From: Mycobacterium sp. UM_WGJ
GTDB lineage: Bacteria > Actinomycetota > Actinomycetes > Mycobacteriales > Mycobacteriaceae
NCBI RefSeq assembly: GCF_000455125.1
Contig: NZ_AUWR01000011.1
Location: 1 to 64,000 of the forward strand
DNA: 64,000 nucleotides
Reading direction: 5' to 3'
This document shows positions 9,367-16,916 of this stretch, piece after piece. The notes beneath the pieces were generated by a model that saw only the letters and a program-made list of their open reading frames with translations, was not told where the DNA came from and did no database searches. Numbering within the stretch: the first letter of the stretch is position 1; each line of letters starts with the position of its first letter. The translations under genes and the position numbers were made by a program.

Positions 9367-12300
9367 TCATGTGCTCGCGCCAGCACCATGACCCCTTTCG
9401 ACGTATTCCACCACCGCATTCAGCGTCGCGATCAACCGCATGTCCTCCACGTTGCGTGCGCGGGCGTTCAGCAGCTCCTCGGTGCACACCAGATATGCCA
9501 GGCACCGGGCTCGGCTGATCGCGACGTTGAGCCGGTTGCGGGAGAACAGAAAGTCGGCGCCTCGGGAGATGTCCTCCCCGGTGGAGGTGGTCATTGAGAA
9601 GAACACCACCGCCGCCTCACCGCCCTGAAACTTGTCGACGGTGCCGACCGCCACACCACGGGTCGACGCGTCGGCATCGAGCCGGTCTCGAATCATCCGC
9701 ACCTGATGGTTGAAGGGTGCGACCACCATGAAATCTGAGACTGTCAGCGGGTTTTCGTCGCCGTCCTCGTCGGTCCAGATGGTGCCGACCAGCCGAGCGA
9801 TCTCGGCCGCGATCAGCTCTGCCTCCTGCTCCGAGGATGTGCTGTTGCCGCGGTGCTCGGCCCGCAGCCAGCGCAGTCCGGTTCCGGCCACCGTGTTCTG
9901 CTGCTCGCAGCTCGAATCATGGCCGAGTTGGCCGGCATAGATCTCCTCGGAGATGAACCGGCACACGTCAGGGTGCATGCGGTAGGTCTTCGACAAGAAG
10001 ACACCACGATCGCGGGGCATGATCGCGGCCTCGCCGAGGATGTGTTCCAGTACGCTGCGCCCGCTGTCGTTGGGGTGGCTGGCCTGGGCGACCTGCGACA
10101 GTTGCAGCGGATCACCGAGCAGAACGACATTGCGCGCCGACAATGATGCCGCAAGGGCGTCGGCCAGCGACACTTGGCCGGCTTCATCGATCAACAACAC
10201 ATCGACGGGGGAGTTGCGCATCTCCTTCGAACCGAAGAGCCACGTCGTACCGGCGACGAGGTTTACATCGCGCCGGGCGCACTTGGTTTTGCTGCCGGCC
10301 GTGGTGCCGTCAGGAACCCATGTCGAACCGCTCTTCGGCTTCTTCACCGCGTTGAGCTTGTCGATATCGCCGTTGTCGCGGAACAGCTCCACCACCTTCT
10401 TCAGCAGGTGGTCGACTGCGTGGTGCGTCGTCGCGGTAACCCCGACGCGTCGTCCCTCCAGTATCAACGTGCGAATGAGACGCGCTGCGCTGTAAGTCTT
10501 TCCCGCGCCCGGAGGGCCCTGGATCGCGACGAAGCTGTTGTCGAGTTTGGTCACCCAGCGCCTCATGTCGGCCAGATCGTCGGTGAAAAGACCACCGAGC
10601 GGCCCGGCACCGTCGGTGAAGCACGGTAGCTCGCGGCGCAGCAGCGCCATTGTCACCGGGTTGGTGTCGGCACCGTCGAGCAGCTGGGCGGCAAAGCCCG
10701 AGAGTGCCTCGCGCTTCGGTTCCGGACCGATCCAGTCGTGCAGGAGCACCACACTGGGCGGCAGAATCCCGGCTTCCCGCACCTTCGTGCCCCACTGCAG
10801 GTCGAGAAGGTGGTTCCTGCGGTCGAGGTTCTCAATCGCGCAAGAGAACCGTTGGCCTTCGGCGTCGACGAACATGACACTTCCGCCGTCGTAGGGGAAA
10901 CGGTGGAGCGATTGCGGGGGGAAGACGAAGCGCAGCCCCGGGGTGATCGGCTTCCCGGTCTTGCCCAGCCGCTCGACCTCGCCGACGTACTGTAGTTCTG
11001 TCAGAGCTTCGGGGTCGTCCCGTAGGGCGGTGGTGTCGCCCTGCAGCTTGGCCATCTTCGGCCCGATGTAGGCGAACCATTCCCGGCGCCAGTATCCGAG
11101 CAGATCACCGAGAAGGTACTCGGAAGTATCGGCGGGGAAGGCGTGCAACTGCTCTACGTGCACGTCGAGTTCCGGCAACCCGGGGTCCGGTTCGAGGACG
11201 CTTTCGCGCCACGCCAACTCAGCCGGACGGTGCTGTACCAACCAATCTCGTAGCGCCATCGTCGCTCGCACATCGTCTTCGTTGTAGACGGCGATGCGGT
11301 CCAATCGGGCTTGGCCGCCGTGTTTCATGAATTCTTCGTATTGCAGTACCGCGCCGGCGCCCTTGTCGATGTCGTGGCTGCGTTGAAAGTCGGTGAGCCG
11401 CTCCAGGGCTTTGAGGCCGTAGGATTCGGTGCCGACCTGGATACTGTTGCGGGCCACCAGCAGAAGGTCCACGAACAAGCCGGTCTCGATCAGTTCCGCC
11501 AACGCCCGCTGCGCGACGTTGTGCTTCTCGGCGAGCGTTACCAGCGACGATCGTTCGGTGTGGTTGTAGTGGTAGACGTGCATCTCCGGAAAGGCCGCGC
11601 GCCGCTGCACCAGGTAGTCGATCAGTTCGGCTGCCGCCACGGCTTCGGCCTCGAGATCGTGCGCCCGCCATTCGCGGTAGTGCCACTGCCTGTCGCTGTC
11701 GCGTTCCAGCAGACCGAACAGGAAGAACAGTCCGGTCTCGACACGCCAGAACGGATGCCCCTCGAAGTCGAGGAACACATCGCCGTCGTCGGGGCGGGGA
11801 AGTTCCTCGAATCCATGCCCCCACATCGGATCTTCGCCGGGTTCGATGAGCTGGAACGGGGGTGCGGCGTCTTCGCCCAGCAACGCTGCTTCAATCTGCA
11901 GCCGTGCCTGTTCGGTCAATCGCTGCAGCCGCCGCGGACCCAATCCCTCCACGGGTGTCTGTGCCTGAGCCAGCGCGGTCATGTTCGGGATACCGGCAAT
12001 CTCCAAAGTTGCGGTCTCCGGTGCGCGAATCCCGGCCACCAGGCTCAGCGCACCCTCGTCGCGCCACTGCTGATCGCAGAGCGTTCTGAACTCGCAGAAA
12101 TCGCAGTACGCGCAAGGCCTCGGAACAGTACCGGCTTCGGGTCCGCCCGCCAGCGTCTCGGTCAGCTGCTTGCGCAATCGGCGCCAGTAGGGGCTGAAAT
12201 CATTGACCCGCAGCGTCTCGGTCTTCCCCGAGCCCAACCACAGGTGCATGTGCTCGGGACGCACCCCGGTGAGTGCTTCCAACGCGTCGGCGTAGAAACA

Positions 12301-12744
12301 GAGCTGCAACACGTGGCCGGGCTTGGCTTCGGCGCGCGCAAGTTTGGCGTCCACCGGCTCGTAGCCGCCGTCCGCGGTGCGGACCAGGAAGTCGGCGATG
12401 CCGCGCACTCCGTCGTGGATGAACGGCATCTGATAGATGATGTCCCACCCGTCGTCGAACGGGTTGCCGACGCGAGCGACCCACGACTGGAAGGTCTCGC
12501 CTCGGCCTCTTGCGGGCACCTCCAGAACAGACTTGCGGTTCGCCCGGTACTCGTCCAGACACTGCTGCTCATGCTGCAATCCCTTGTCGAGCAGCAGCTT
12601 CGCGAACTCGCCGAACGTCGACCTCGGCTGCGGCAGGGTTCCGCCATCTACCTGGTTACGCAACGTCAGGTAGTGCGCGCAGTCCAGCCAAGCGGTGATC
12701 TTCGACGGCGTCAGCAGATACTCGGTTGGTATCAGGTCACTCAC
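9367..12744 (-). CDS. TM0106-type RecB-like nuclease fused to a UPF1/Dna2-like SF1 helicase
   Basis: A 1125-residue protein. The N-terminus is a RecB-like PD-(D/E)xK nuclease (GIADFL followed by PVDAKL) with Cys22 and a CxxCxxCx5C group near residues 209-222. That arrangement of four or five cysteines is typical of iron-sulphur-bound RecB/AddB nucleases. A middle RNase H-like segment follows (VFLDFEGHPF ... YNEDDVRA), as in the TM0106 family. The C-terminal half is an SF1 helicase with Walker A GPPGAGKT (~742), LLIDEAGQ, a KTYRMH motif and FQGGEA/ISRARC. The start GTG at 12744 is preceded by AGGAGGA at ideal spacing. It converges on the ATPase/small-protein pair with only nine bases between them. 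The role is likely end-processing of DNA or RNA-DNA hybrids; whether it serves repair or defence is open. Confidence 0.88.
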   Translation of the reverse strand: MSDLIPTEYLLTPSKITAWLDCAHYLTLRNQVDGGTLPQPRSTFGEFAKLLLDKGLQHEQQCLDEYRANRKSVLEVPARGRGETFQSWVARVGNPFDDGWDIIYQMPFIHDGVRGIADFLVRTADGGYEPVDAKLARAEAKPGHVLQLCFYADALEALTGVRPEHMHLWLGSGKTETLRVNDFSPYWRRLRKQLTETLAGGPEAGTVPRPCAYCDFCEFRTLCDQQWRDEGALSLVAGIRAPETATLEIAGIPNMTALAQAQTPVEGLGPRRLQRLTEQARLQIEAALLGEDAAPPFQLIEPGEDPMWGHGFEELPRPDDGDVFLDFEGHPFWRVETGLFFLFGLLERDSDRQWHYREWRAHDLEAEAVAAAELIDYLVQRRAAFPEMHVYHYNHTERSSLVTLAEKHNVAQRALAELIETGLFVDLLLVARNSIQVGTESYGLKALERLTDFQRSHDIDKGAGAVLQYEEFMKHGGQARLDRIAVYNEDDVRATMALRDWLVQHRPAELAWRESVLEPDPGLPELDVHVEQLHAFPADTSEYLLGDLLGYWRREWFAYIGPKMAKLQGDTTALRDDPEALTELQYVGEVERLGKTGKPITPGLRFVFPPQSLHRFPYDGGSVMFVDAEGQRFSCAIENLDRRNHLLDLQWGTKVREAGILPPSVVLLHDWIGPEPKREALSGFAAQLLDGADTNPVTMALLRRELPCFTDGAGPLGGLFTDDLADMRRWVTKLDNSFVAIQGPPGAGKTYSAARLIRTLILEGRRVGVTATTHHAVDHLLKKVVELFRDNGDIDKLNAVKKPKSGSTWVPDGTTAGSKTKCARRDVNLVAGTTWLFGSKEMRNSPVDVLLIDEAGQVSLADALAASLSARNVVLLGDPLQLSQVAQASHPNDSGRSVLEHILGEAAIMPRDRGVFLSKTYRMHPDVCRFISEEIYAGQLGHDSSCEQQNTVAGTGLRWLRAEHRGNSTSSEQEAELIAAEIARLVGTIWTDEDGDENPLTVSDFMVVAPFNHQVRMIRDRLDADASTRGVAVGTVDKFQGGEAAVVFFSMTTSTGEDISRGADFLFSRNRLNVAISRARCLAYLVCTEELLNARARNVEDMRLIATLNAVVEYVERGHGAGAST

Positions 12745-12985
12745 CGGACGATCCTCCTGTCGCGTTGTTGCGACGGTGATAAAACGGCGGCGGATACGCC
12801 GGCTCATACGGTGCGCACACCTCATGTGCGGGGTCGTAGTATCCGCCCGAGCAGGTCTGGTCGTAGCCGGGCTGGGGGTTGGCGGGTAGATACGGCTGGC
12901 AGATCTGGTGCACGGGGTCGTAGTAGCCGTTGCCGCCACAGGGGGCCAGCGGGATCACGATGCCCGCTATCAGTACGTCGATCAT
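12737..12985 (-). CDS. small Cys/Tyr/Pro-rich putative exported peptide
   Basis: An 82-residue peptide with a short hydrophobic start (MIDVLIAGIVIPLAP) followed by two imperfect copies of a GYYDP-x2-x2-C-x-PY unit (GYYDPVHQICQPY and GYYDPAHEVCAPY). Each copy also contains an upstream cysteine, so four cysteines could form disulphides. It looks secreted or surface-exposed. Its last codons overlap the ribosome-binding site and GTG of the nuclease-helicase gene by eight bases, so translation of the two may be coupled. No clear Shine-Dalgarno sequence precedes its ATG. The function is unknown, and the short length keeps confidence moderate. Confidence 0.55.
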   Translation of the reverse strand: MIDVLIAGIVIPLAPCGGNGYYDPVHQICQPYLPANPQPGYDQTCSGGYYDPAHEVCAPYEPAYPPPFYHRRNNATGGSSGE

Positions 12986-13126
12986 CGCCGTTGGCCTGGC
13001 ACGGCGTTGTTGCCGGGGTGGGGAACCGCGACTGCGATCTCTTTCAACTTGAAAACCTTCCGTAGCTGAACCGCCGCAATAGTTATAGGCCGGGGCGCCG
13101 ACACAAGGCGTTGGTTCGCCCAGTTT

Positions 13127-13570
13127 TCAGCGCGATTCCCAGCGCCAGCCCCGATGCTCCTGCCGATCGGTGGCGCAGGCCAGCAGCGACCACCGTGGCC
13201 CTTGCCAGGCGAAGATCGCTACCTGCCCGAAACGCAGCCCGACTGCACGGGCCTGATCATCGTCCAGGCCGAACACCGCCCGACTCTCTTGGCGATGAAT
13301 GCCATCGAAGCTGCCGCCGATCGCCCGGATCGAGGCGACACCTGCGGCCTGCTGTTCGCGGTCCAACGCGGTCATCCGTGCGACGCTCTCCGCGCTGATG
13401 GGATCGGTGTTGGGTTGCATCGCGGTGATCGCGTGCAGCAGGCCCAGAGGAGTACGGGTGCAACCAATTTCGTCGCTATATAAGGGCCATGTTCTGCGAG
13501 CATTGAGTCCTGAGTGAGGGGGCCGATCCATGATCGAGATCGCAGTCATCGCCTTCGTCGTGGTGAACAC
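13127..13570 (-). CDS. DUF3293-like hypothetical protein
   Basis: Up to 147 residues. The C-terminal ~95 residues match the DUF3293 pattern as I know it: ITAMQPN near the start, a helix, then an ESRAVFGLD segment and a conserved FGQVAIF near the end. The function of the family is not established. The start is uncertain: GTG 13570, ATG 13549 and ATG 13531 are all in frame, and none has a strong ribosome-binding site. It is transcribed away from the HTH/vWA operon, with the tandem palindromes lying between the two units. Confidence 0.6.
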   Translation of the reverse strand: MFTTTKAMTAISIMDRPPHSGLNARRTWPLYSDEIGCTRTPLGLLHAITAMQPNTDPISAESVARMTALDREQQAAGVASIRAIGGSFDGIHRQESRAVFGLDDDQARAVGLRFGQVAIFAWQGPRWSLLACATDRQEHRGWRWESR

Positions 13571-13611
13571 CTTGGCGCCCGGCGCGGCCGCCGAGATCCG
13601 GCCGTCGATAC

Positions 13612-13646
13612 ACCGCAGTTATTGCGGTAACCGCACTAACTGCGGT
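13612..13646. promoter_or_regulatory. two tandem 17-bp palindromic operators
   Basis: Two palindromes of the form ACCGCA-N5-TGCGGT stand side by side with one base between them: 13612-13628 (ACCGCAGTTATTGCGGT) and 13630-13646 (ACCGCACTAACTGCGGT). The repeat period is 18 bases. They end exactly at a candidate -10 hexamer (TATGGT, 13646-13651) that lies five bases before the ATG at 13657, so a bound dimer pair would cover the -35 region. Autoregulation by the HTH protein encoded next is my inference. Confidence 0.75.
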
Positions 13647-13656
13647 ATGGTGGAGT

Positions 13657-14043
13657 ATGTCCAACCGATACAAGCTGATTCGCAGTCACCTTGACCACGC
13701 CGAGTTGGCCAACTCGGCGGCCCAAACGCTGCAGCACCTTCGTTCTGTTCTGACGGAGGTTGGCCAGTTGCTCGATGAGCAGCTGGCCAACGCGGTCGTC
13801 GACGACGAGCTGTCGCTCGCGGCGGCAGGAAAGAGCGCCGGCCTCACCGAAAACGCGGTGGGGCCACGGTTGGCCAACACGGCCAGGTTGGCGCCGTACG
13901 TGACGGCGGGAGCGGCCCGAATCACCGCCGAAGACGTCAAACGTGCCCGCCAAGACAAGTACGCCCGCAAGTCGCTGCCGCCGGCGGCTCCTGCCGAACC
14001 GATGCGGTTCAAGCCGCGCCGAAGCACCAAACCGTCCCGATAA
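13657..14043 (+). CDS. small HTH-type DNA-binding protein, putative autoregulator
   Basis: A 128-residue protein. Residues ~10-50 form a leucine-rich helix, residues ~53-80 (LSLAAAGKSAGLTENAV) look like a helix-turn-helix, and the last 25 residues are rich in Lys, Arg and Pro. This suggests a small DNA-binding protein. The start ATG lies five bases after a TATGGT -10 hexamer, so the mRNA is probably leaderless. Two palindromic operators overlap the promoter. The vWA gene follows after 17 bases with a good GAAAGGA site, so the two form an operon. The exact family is not recognised. Confidence 0.7.
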   Translation: MSNRYKLIRSHLDHAELANSAAQTLQHLRSVLTEVGQLLDEQLANAVVDDELSLAAAGKSAGLTENAVGPRLANTARLAPYVTAGAARITAEDVKRARQDKYARKSLPPAAPAEPMRFKPRRSTKPSR

Positions 14044-14060
14044 CCCCGAAAGGACCGACC

Positions 14061-14741
14061 ATGTCCAATCAGAATCTCACCTGGCTCGTGTTCCTGCTCG
14101 ACCGCTCCGGCTCGATGCAATCGATCAAGTCCGATGTCATCGGAGGATTCGAGGCGTTCATAGCCGAGCAACGCGCGGGGGAGGGTCGCTGCGCGGTGAC
14201 CCTGGCGCAGTTCGACAACGAGTACGAAGTCGTCTACCACGGCATCGGCCTCGACGACGTGCCGACGCTGAGTTTGCACCCGCGCAACAGCACCGCGCTG
14301 TTGGACTCGATGGGTAAGCTCATCACCGACACCGCCGCCGAGATCGGTGCGCTGGACGAGGCCGACCGGCCCGGCACCATCGTCCTGGCGATCATGACCG
14401 ACGGGCTGGAAAACGCCAGCAACGAATGGCGTCGTCCCGACATCAAAGCCCTTGTGGAACGACAGACCAATGACCACGGTTGGGAGTTCCTCTACATGGG
14501 TGCCGACCAGGATGCCGTCGAGGTGGGCAGGGGGCTTGGTGTCAAAGACGGACAAGCCATCACCTACGCGAGGGGCAAGTCACGCGAGTCGATGAGGGCA
14601 ACGTCGATGAATATCCGCGGTTACCGCACCGCCAAACTGAGCGATGCGGACGCGGCGATGGTCGGATTCTCTGCCGAACAACGCGCAGAGCTGGCGGACG
14701 ACGCTCAAGCGGGACGTGGGGATGCCGGGCGGGAGCGCTAG
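14061..14741 (+). CDS. von Willebrand factor A domain protein
   Basis: A 226-residue cytoplasmic protein with a vWA fold. The metal-ion-dependent adhesion site is complete: DRSGSM (D14, S16, S18), a threonine in NSTALLD and an aspartate in MTDGLENAS. No signal peptide or membrane segment is seen. Bacterial vWA proteins of this kind often act with MoxR ATPases or as protein scaffolds, but no ATPase is adjacent. It is the second gene of an operon with the HTH protein, preceded by GAAAGGA. The last ~50 residues are charged and probably flexible. Confidence 0.82.
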   Translation: MSNQNLTWLVFLLDRSGSMQSIKSDVIGGFEAFIAEQRAGEGRCAVTLAQFDNEYEVVYHGIGLDDVPTLSLHPRNSTALLDSMGKLITDTAAEIGALDEADRPGTIVLAIMTDGLENASNEWRRPDIKALVERQTNDHGWEFLYMGADQDAVEVGRGLGVKDGQAITYARGKSRESMRATSMNIRGYRTAKLSDADAAMVGFSAEQRAELADDAQAGRGDAGRER

Positions 14742-14863
14742 CCGCCTTTGCCTCGGCATATTCGGCACACGGGCGCGGGTATGGATGTGCAATTGATCGC
14801 CTGGCGAACGGCATTAGGCCGCTGCTCGATGGGATTCCCATAGCGACCGACATCGAAATGTGC

Positions 14864-15082
14864 CTACATGGGCCGTTCCCTCTCGGCCAGCGGCTGCGGC
14901 GGGTCCTCACCGCTGGCTTCCATATCGGCGATCACGTCGTCCATCAGACGCAACAAGCCGGCGAACGCCTCCGCAGGGGATGCCTCGAGCCACGATAGGG
15001 AGGGGAACTCCACGCACAATGCGACCCACTCGCCATCTTCGGGGGACCACTCAACGCGGTAGGTGTAGTCTTCACCGAGTTC
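14864..15082 (-). pseudogene. HicB-like antitoxin remnant
   Basis: The segment reading ELGEDYTYRVEWSPEDGEW ... FPSLSWLEASPAEA ... GEDPPQPLAER is the partly degraded RNase H-like half of a HicB antitoxin. There is no ATG, GTG or TTG in frame close to the domain start; the nearest in-frame start is at 15295, with an unrelated-looking 70-residue leader. After LAER the usual C-terminal ribbon-helix-helix region is missing and the frame stops three residues later. No HicA toxin is found beside it. I call it a truncated remnant, but a functional stand-alone domain cannot be excluded. Confidence 0.5.
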
Positions 15083-15333
15083 TCGGTCGGCGGCCGGCGT
15101 GTGCGTCCTGCCGGGATGTGGCAGACCTGTTGCAGCCGTTGACGAAGACGCATCAGCACCGTCATTTCTCCCGTCTTGTCCTACCGCACTCTGGGGAAGC
15201 GCGGCTGGTGGGGCAGCCAGTCGAATAGCTCGGCTGCCCGTTGCGCACACCGTATCCGGAACGGCTGACAGGCCAGCGGGATTTTGCGAGCACAACGATC
15301 TGTCAGTGCCTGGCGCTATCCTGAGGTTGCGTC

Positions 15334-15474
15334 ATGAGATGCCGTTGCCAAGCTCCGACTGGGCGGCACGCCAACCCCACGCTCGTGGGTGGCTCGGATG
15401 ACGACGCGGCCTGCATCAACCGGTGCCGGCAAGAGCGCCTCTGTCAGCAGGGGCCCGAAAGCTCGGTGGAGTGA
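15334..15474 (+). CDS. 46-residue Cys-rich small protein
   Basis: A short reading frame with CxC at residues 3-5 and three further cysteines in an ACINRC-x5-C arrangement near residues 28-38, a pattern that could bind zinc. Its stop codon overlaps the next ATG as TGATG (15472-15476), the classic sign of translational coupling. A TATCCT hexamer (15317-15322) lies shortly upstream. The coding case rests on the overlap and the cysteine spacing. I do not recognise a family. Confidence 0.42.
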   Translation: MRCRCQAPTGRHANPTLVGGSDDDAACINRCRQERLCQQGPESSVE

Positions 15475-15776
15475 TGGCGGAATTGGATCTGGCGAAGTTG
15501 CGTGCTGCCGCTGCGGAATTCGGATATTGGCCAGCGACTACCGACGATAAGCACCTGGCGAAGCTACGCGACGACAATGATCGCTTCGACGGCGTGAACT
15601 GGATTGGGCGACACCGTTTTCGCGGACATGATCCGCACCCAGCGCCGACCCATGATGATCCGGAGCGATGGGATTGCGATTGCGGCGAAGTGTGGCGCGG
15701 CCACACCCGCGGACAGACCAGTAGGAGATACGCACACCTCAGGGCCCAAAGAGATAGGAGAACCCCGGATGACTGA
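15474..15776 (+). CDS. hypothetical protein with CDCG motif
   Basis: A 100-residue polar protein starting at ATG 15474, where the start overlaps the stop of the preceding small Cys-rich frame. It has a charged helical N-terminus, a central GVNWIGRHRFRGHD segment, and WDCDCGEVWRG near residue 75, which may bind metal. A longer start at 15423 would overlap the small frame. It overlaps the phosphatase gene by eight bases, so it is probably part of one operon with it. The function is unknown. Confidence 0.6.
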   Translation: MAELDLAKLRAAAAEFGYWPATTDDKHLAKLRDDNDRFDGVNWIGRHRFRGHDPHPAPTHDDPERWDCDCGEVWRGHTRGQTSRRYAHLRAQRDRRTPDD

Positions 15777-16752
15777 CTCCGCGGTGGCAGGTTACGACAT
15801 CATCGGCGACGTCCACGGCTGCGCCGACGAGCTGGAGGCGTTGCTGGCCCAGCTCGACTACGAGATCTCCGACGGCACAGGGGAATACCGCCACCCGAGC
15901 CGGCAAGCGGTGTTCGTTGGCGACCTCATCGACCGCGGTCCCGGCCAATTGCGGGTGCTACAGGTTGTCAAGGCCATGGTCGATGCGGGCAGCGCCCAGA
16001 TCGTGATGGGCAACCACGAGTTCAACGCACTGGGCTACCATTACGAACACCCGGCCGGCAGCGGGAAGCACCTGCGAACCCGCAACGCGAAGCACACCAA
16101 GCAGCACCAGGAATTCCTGGACCAGCTCACCGACGACCAACAGCGCCACTACCTGGACTGGTTCGCCACCCTGCCGCTGTGGCTGGATCTGGAGGGCGGG
16201 CTGCGCGTCGTGCATGCCTGTTGGCATGAGGAATCGATGGATATGGTGCAACGGCACTGCAAGTCCAGCGCCCCTTTTGCAGATGCGGCGCACCTGGTGG
16301 CGGCATACGACAAGGCGCACGAGCTCTACGACGCGATCGAAAACCTGCTCAAGGGCGCGGAGATCAGCCTCGTCGGGCACGGCCTGCCCGCGTACCAAGA
16401 CAAGGACGGCCACACCCGGGAGGAAGCCCGCACCCGCTGGTGGAACAGCGACGCGCGCACCCTGCGTGACATCGTCGTGATGAGCAGCAGCTACACCACC
16501 GCGGATGGCGAGCTCTACCCGCAACTGCCGGAGAAGGCACTGCCGCCCGGGGACCGACCGTTCGTCTACACCGGCGAGGTCCCGGTGTTCTACGGCCATT
16601 ACTGGCGGCAGGATTCACCGACCCCCGGCGAGGACTTCACCGGCCGCACCGCGTGCGTGGACTTCAGCGCCGTCAACGGCGGGACGCTGACCGCCTACCG
16701 GTGGTCGGGGGAGGACACGATCGACCCCGACAACTACGCGCAACTGCGCTGA
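15769..16752 (+). CDS. PrpE-like metallophosphoesterase
   Basis: A 327-residue calcineurin-type phosphatase with the full set of metal-binding motifs: GDVHGC (~13), GDLIDRG (~47), GNHE (~81), an ACWH histidine (~150) and GHG (~203). Closest known types are the PrpE bis(5-nucleosyl)-tetraphosphatases and the phosphatase part of polynucleotide kinase-phosphatases. Its likely reaction is hydrolysis of Ap4A-like nucleotides or phosphoproteins. The start at 15769 is supported by AGGAG upstream and by the conserved GDVHGC lying close to the N-terminus; an earlier in-frame ATG at 15604 lies in the previous gene. It is the last gene of a three-gene unit. Confidence 0.85.
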   Translation: MTDSAVAGYDIIGDVHGCADELEALLAQLDYEISDGTGEYRHPSRQAVFVGDLIDRGPGQLRVLQVVKAMVDAGSAQIVMGNHEFNALGYHYEHPAGSGKHLRTRNAKHTKQHQEFLDQLTDDQQRHYLDWFATLPLWLDLEGGLRVVHACWHEESMDMVQRHCKSSAPFADAAHLVAAYDKAHELYDAIENLLKGAEISLVGHGLPAYQDKDGHTREEARTRWWNSDARTLRDIVVMSSSYTTADGELYPQLPEKALPPGDRPFVYTGEVPVFYGHYWRQDSPTPGEDFTGRTACVDFSAVNGGTLTAYRWSGEDTIDPDNYAQLR

Positions 16753-16916
16753 CCGATGATAGCGTCGGCGCTACCCATTTCGGAACTATCTATGTCCTTC
16801 CGGCACGGCGGCAGCGCATTTTCCCGGGCCGATGATCGGCGCCGGGATCGGTCGCACCGGCTACGTCTACGTATTCGCCGCGCAGTGCCGCGCTGAGGCC
16901 CTGCGACCATGTACCC

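Noticed and set aside
1-13000. Prophage or integrative element
   Set aside because: No integrase, transposase, portal, capsid or attachment repeat can be seen in the window; the island could belong to one extending further left, but nothing here shows it.
11311-13065. 584-codon plus-strand frame
   Set aside because: It is opposite the RecB-like nuclease gene, with no motif and no start signal.
13612-13646. CRISPR-like or iteron array
   Set aside because: Only two copies exist, each a palindrome abutting a -10 hexamer, which fits operators better than iterons or CRISPR repeats.
15099-15401. HicA partner for the HicB remnant
   Set aside because: I looked for a HicA-like fold in all frames around the remnant and found no NHT/KHH-type catalytic segment.
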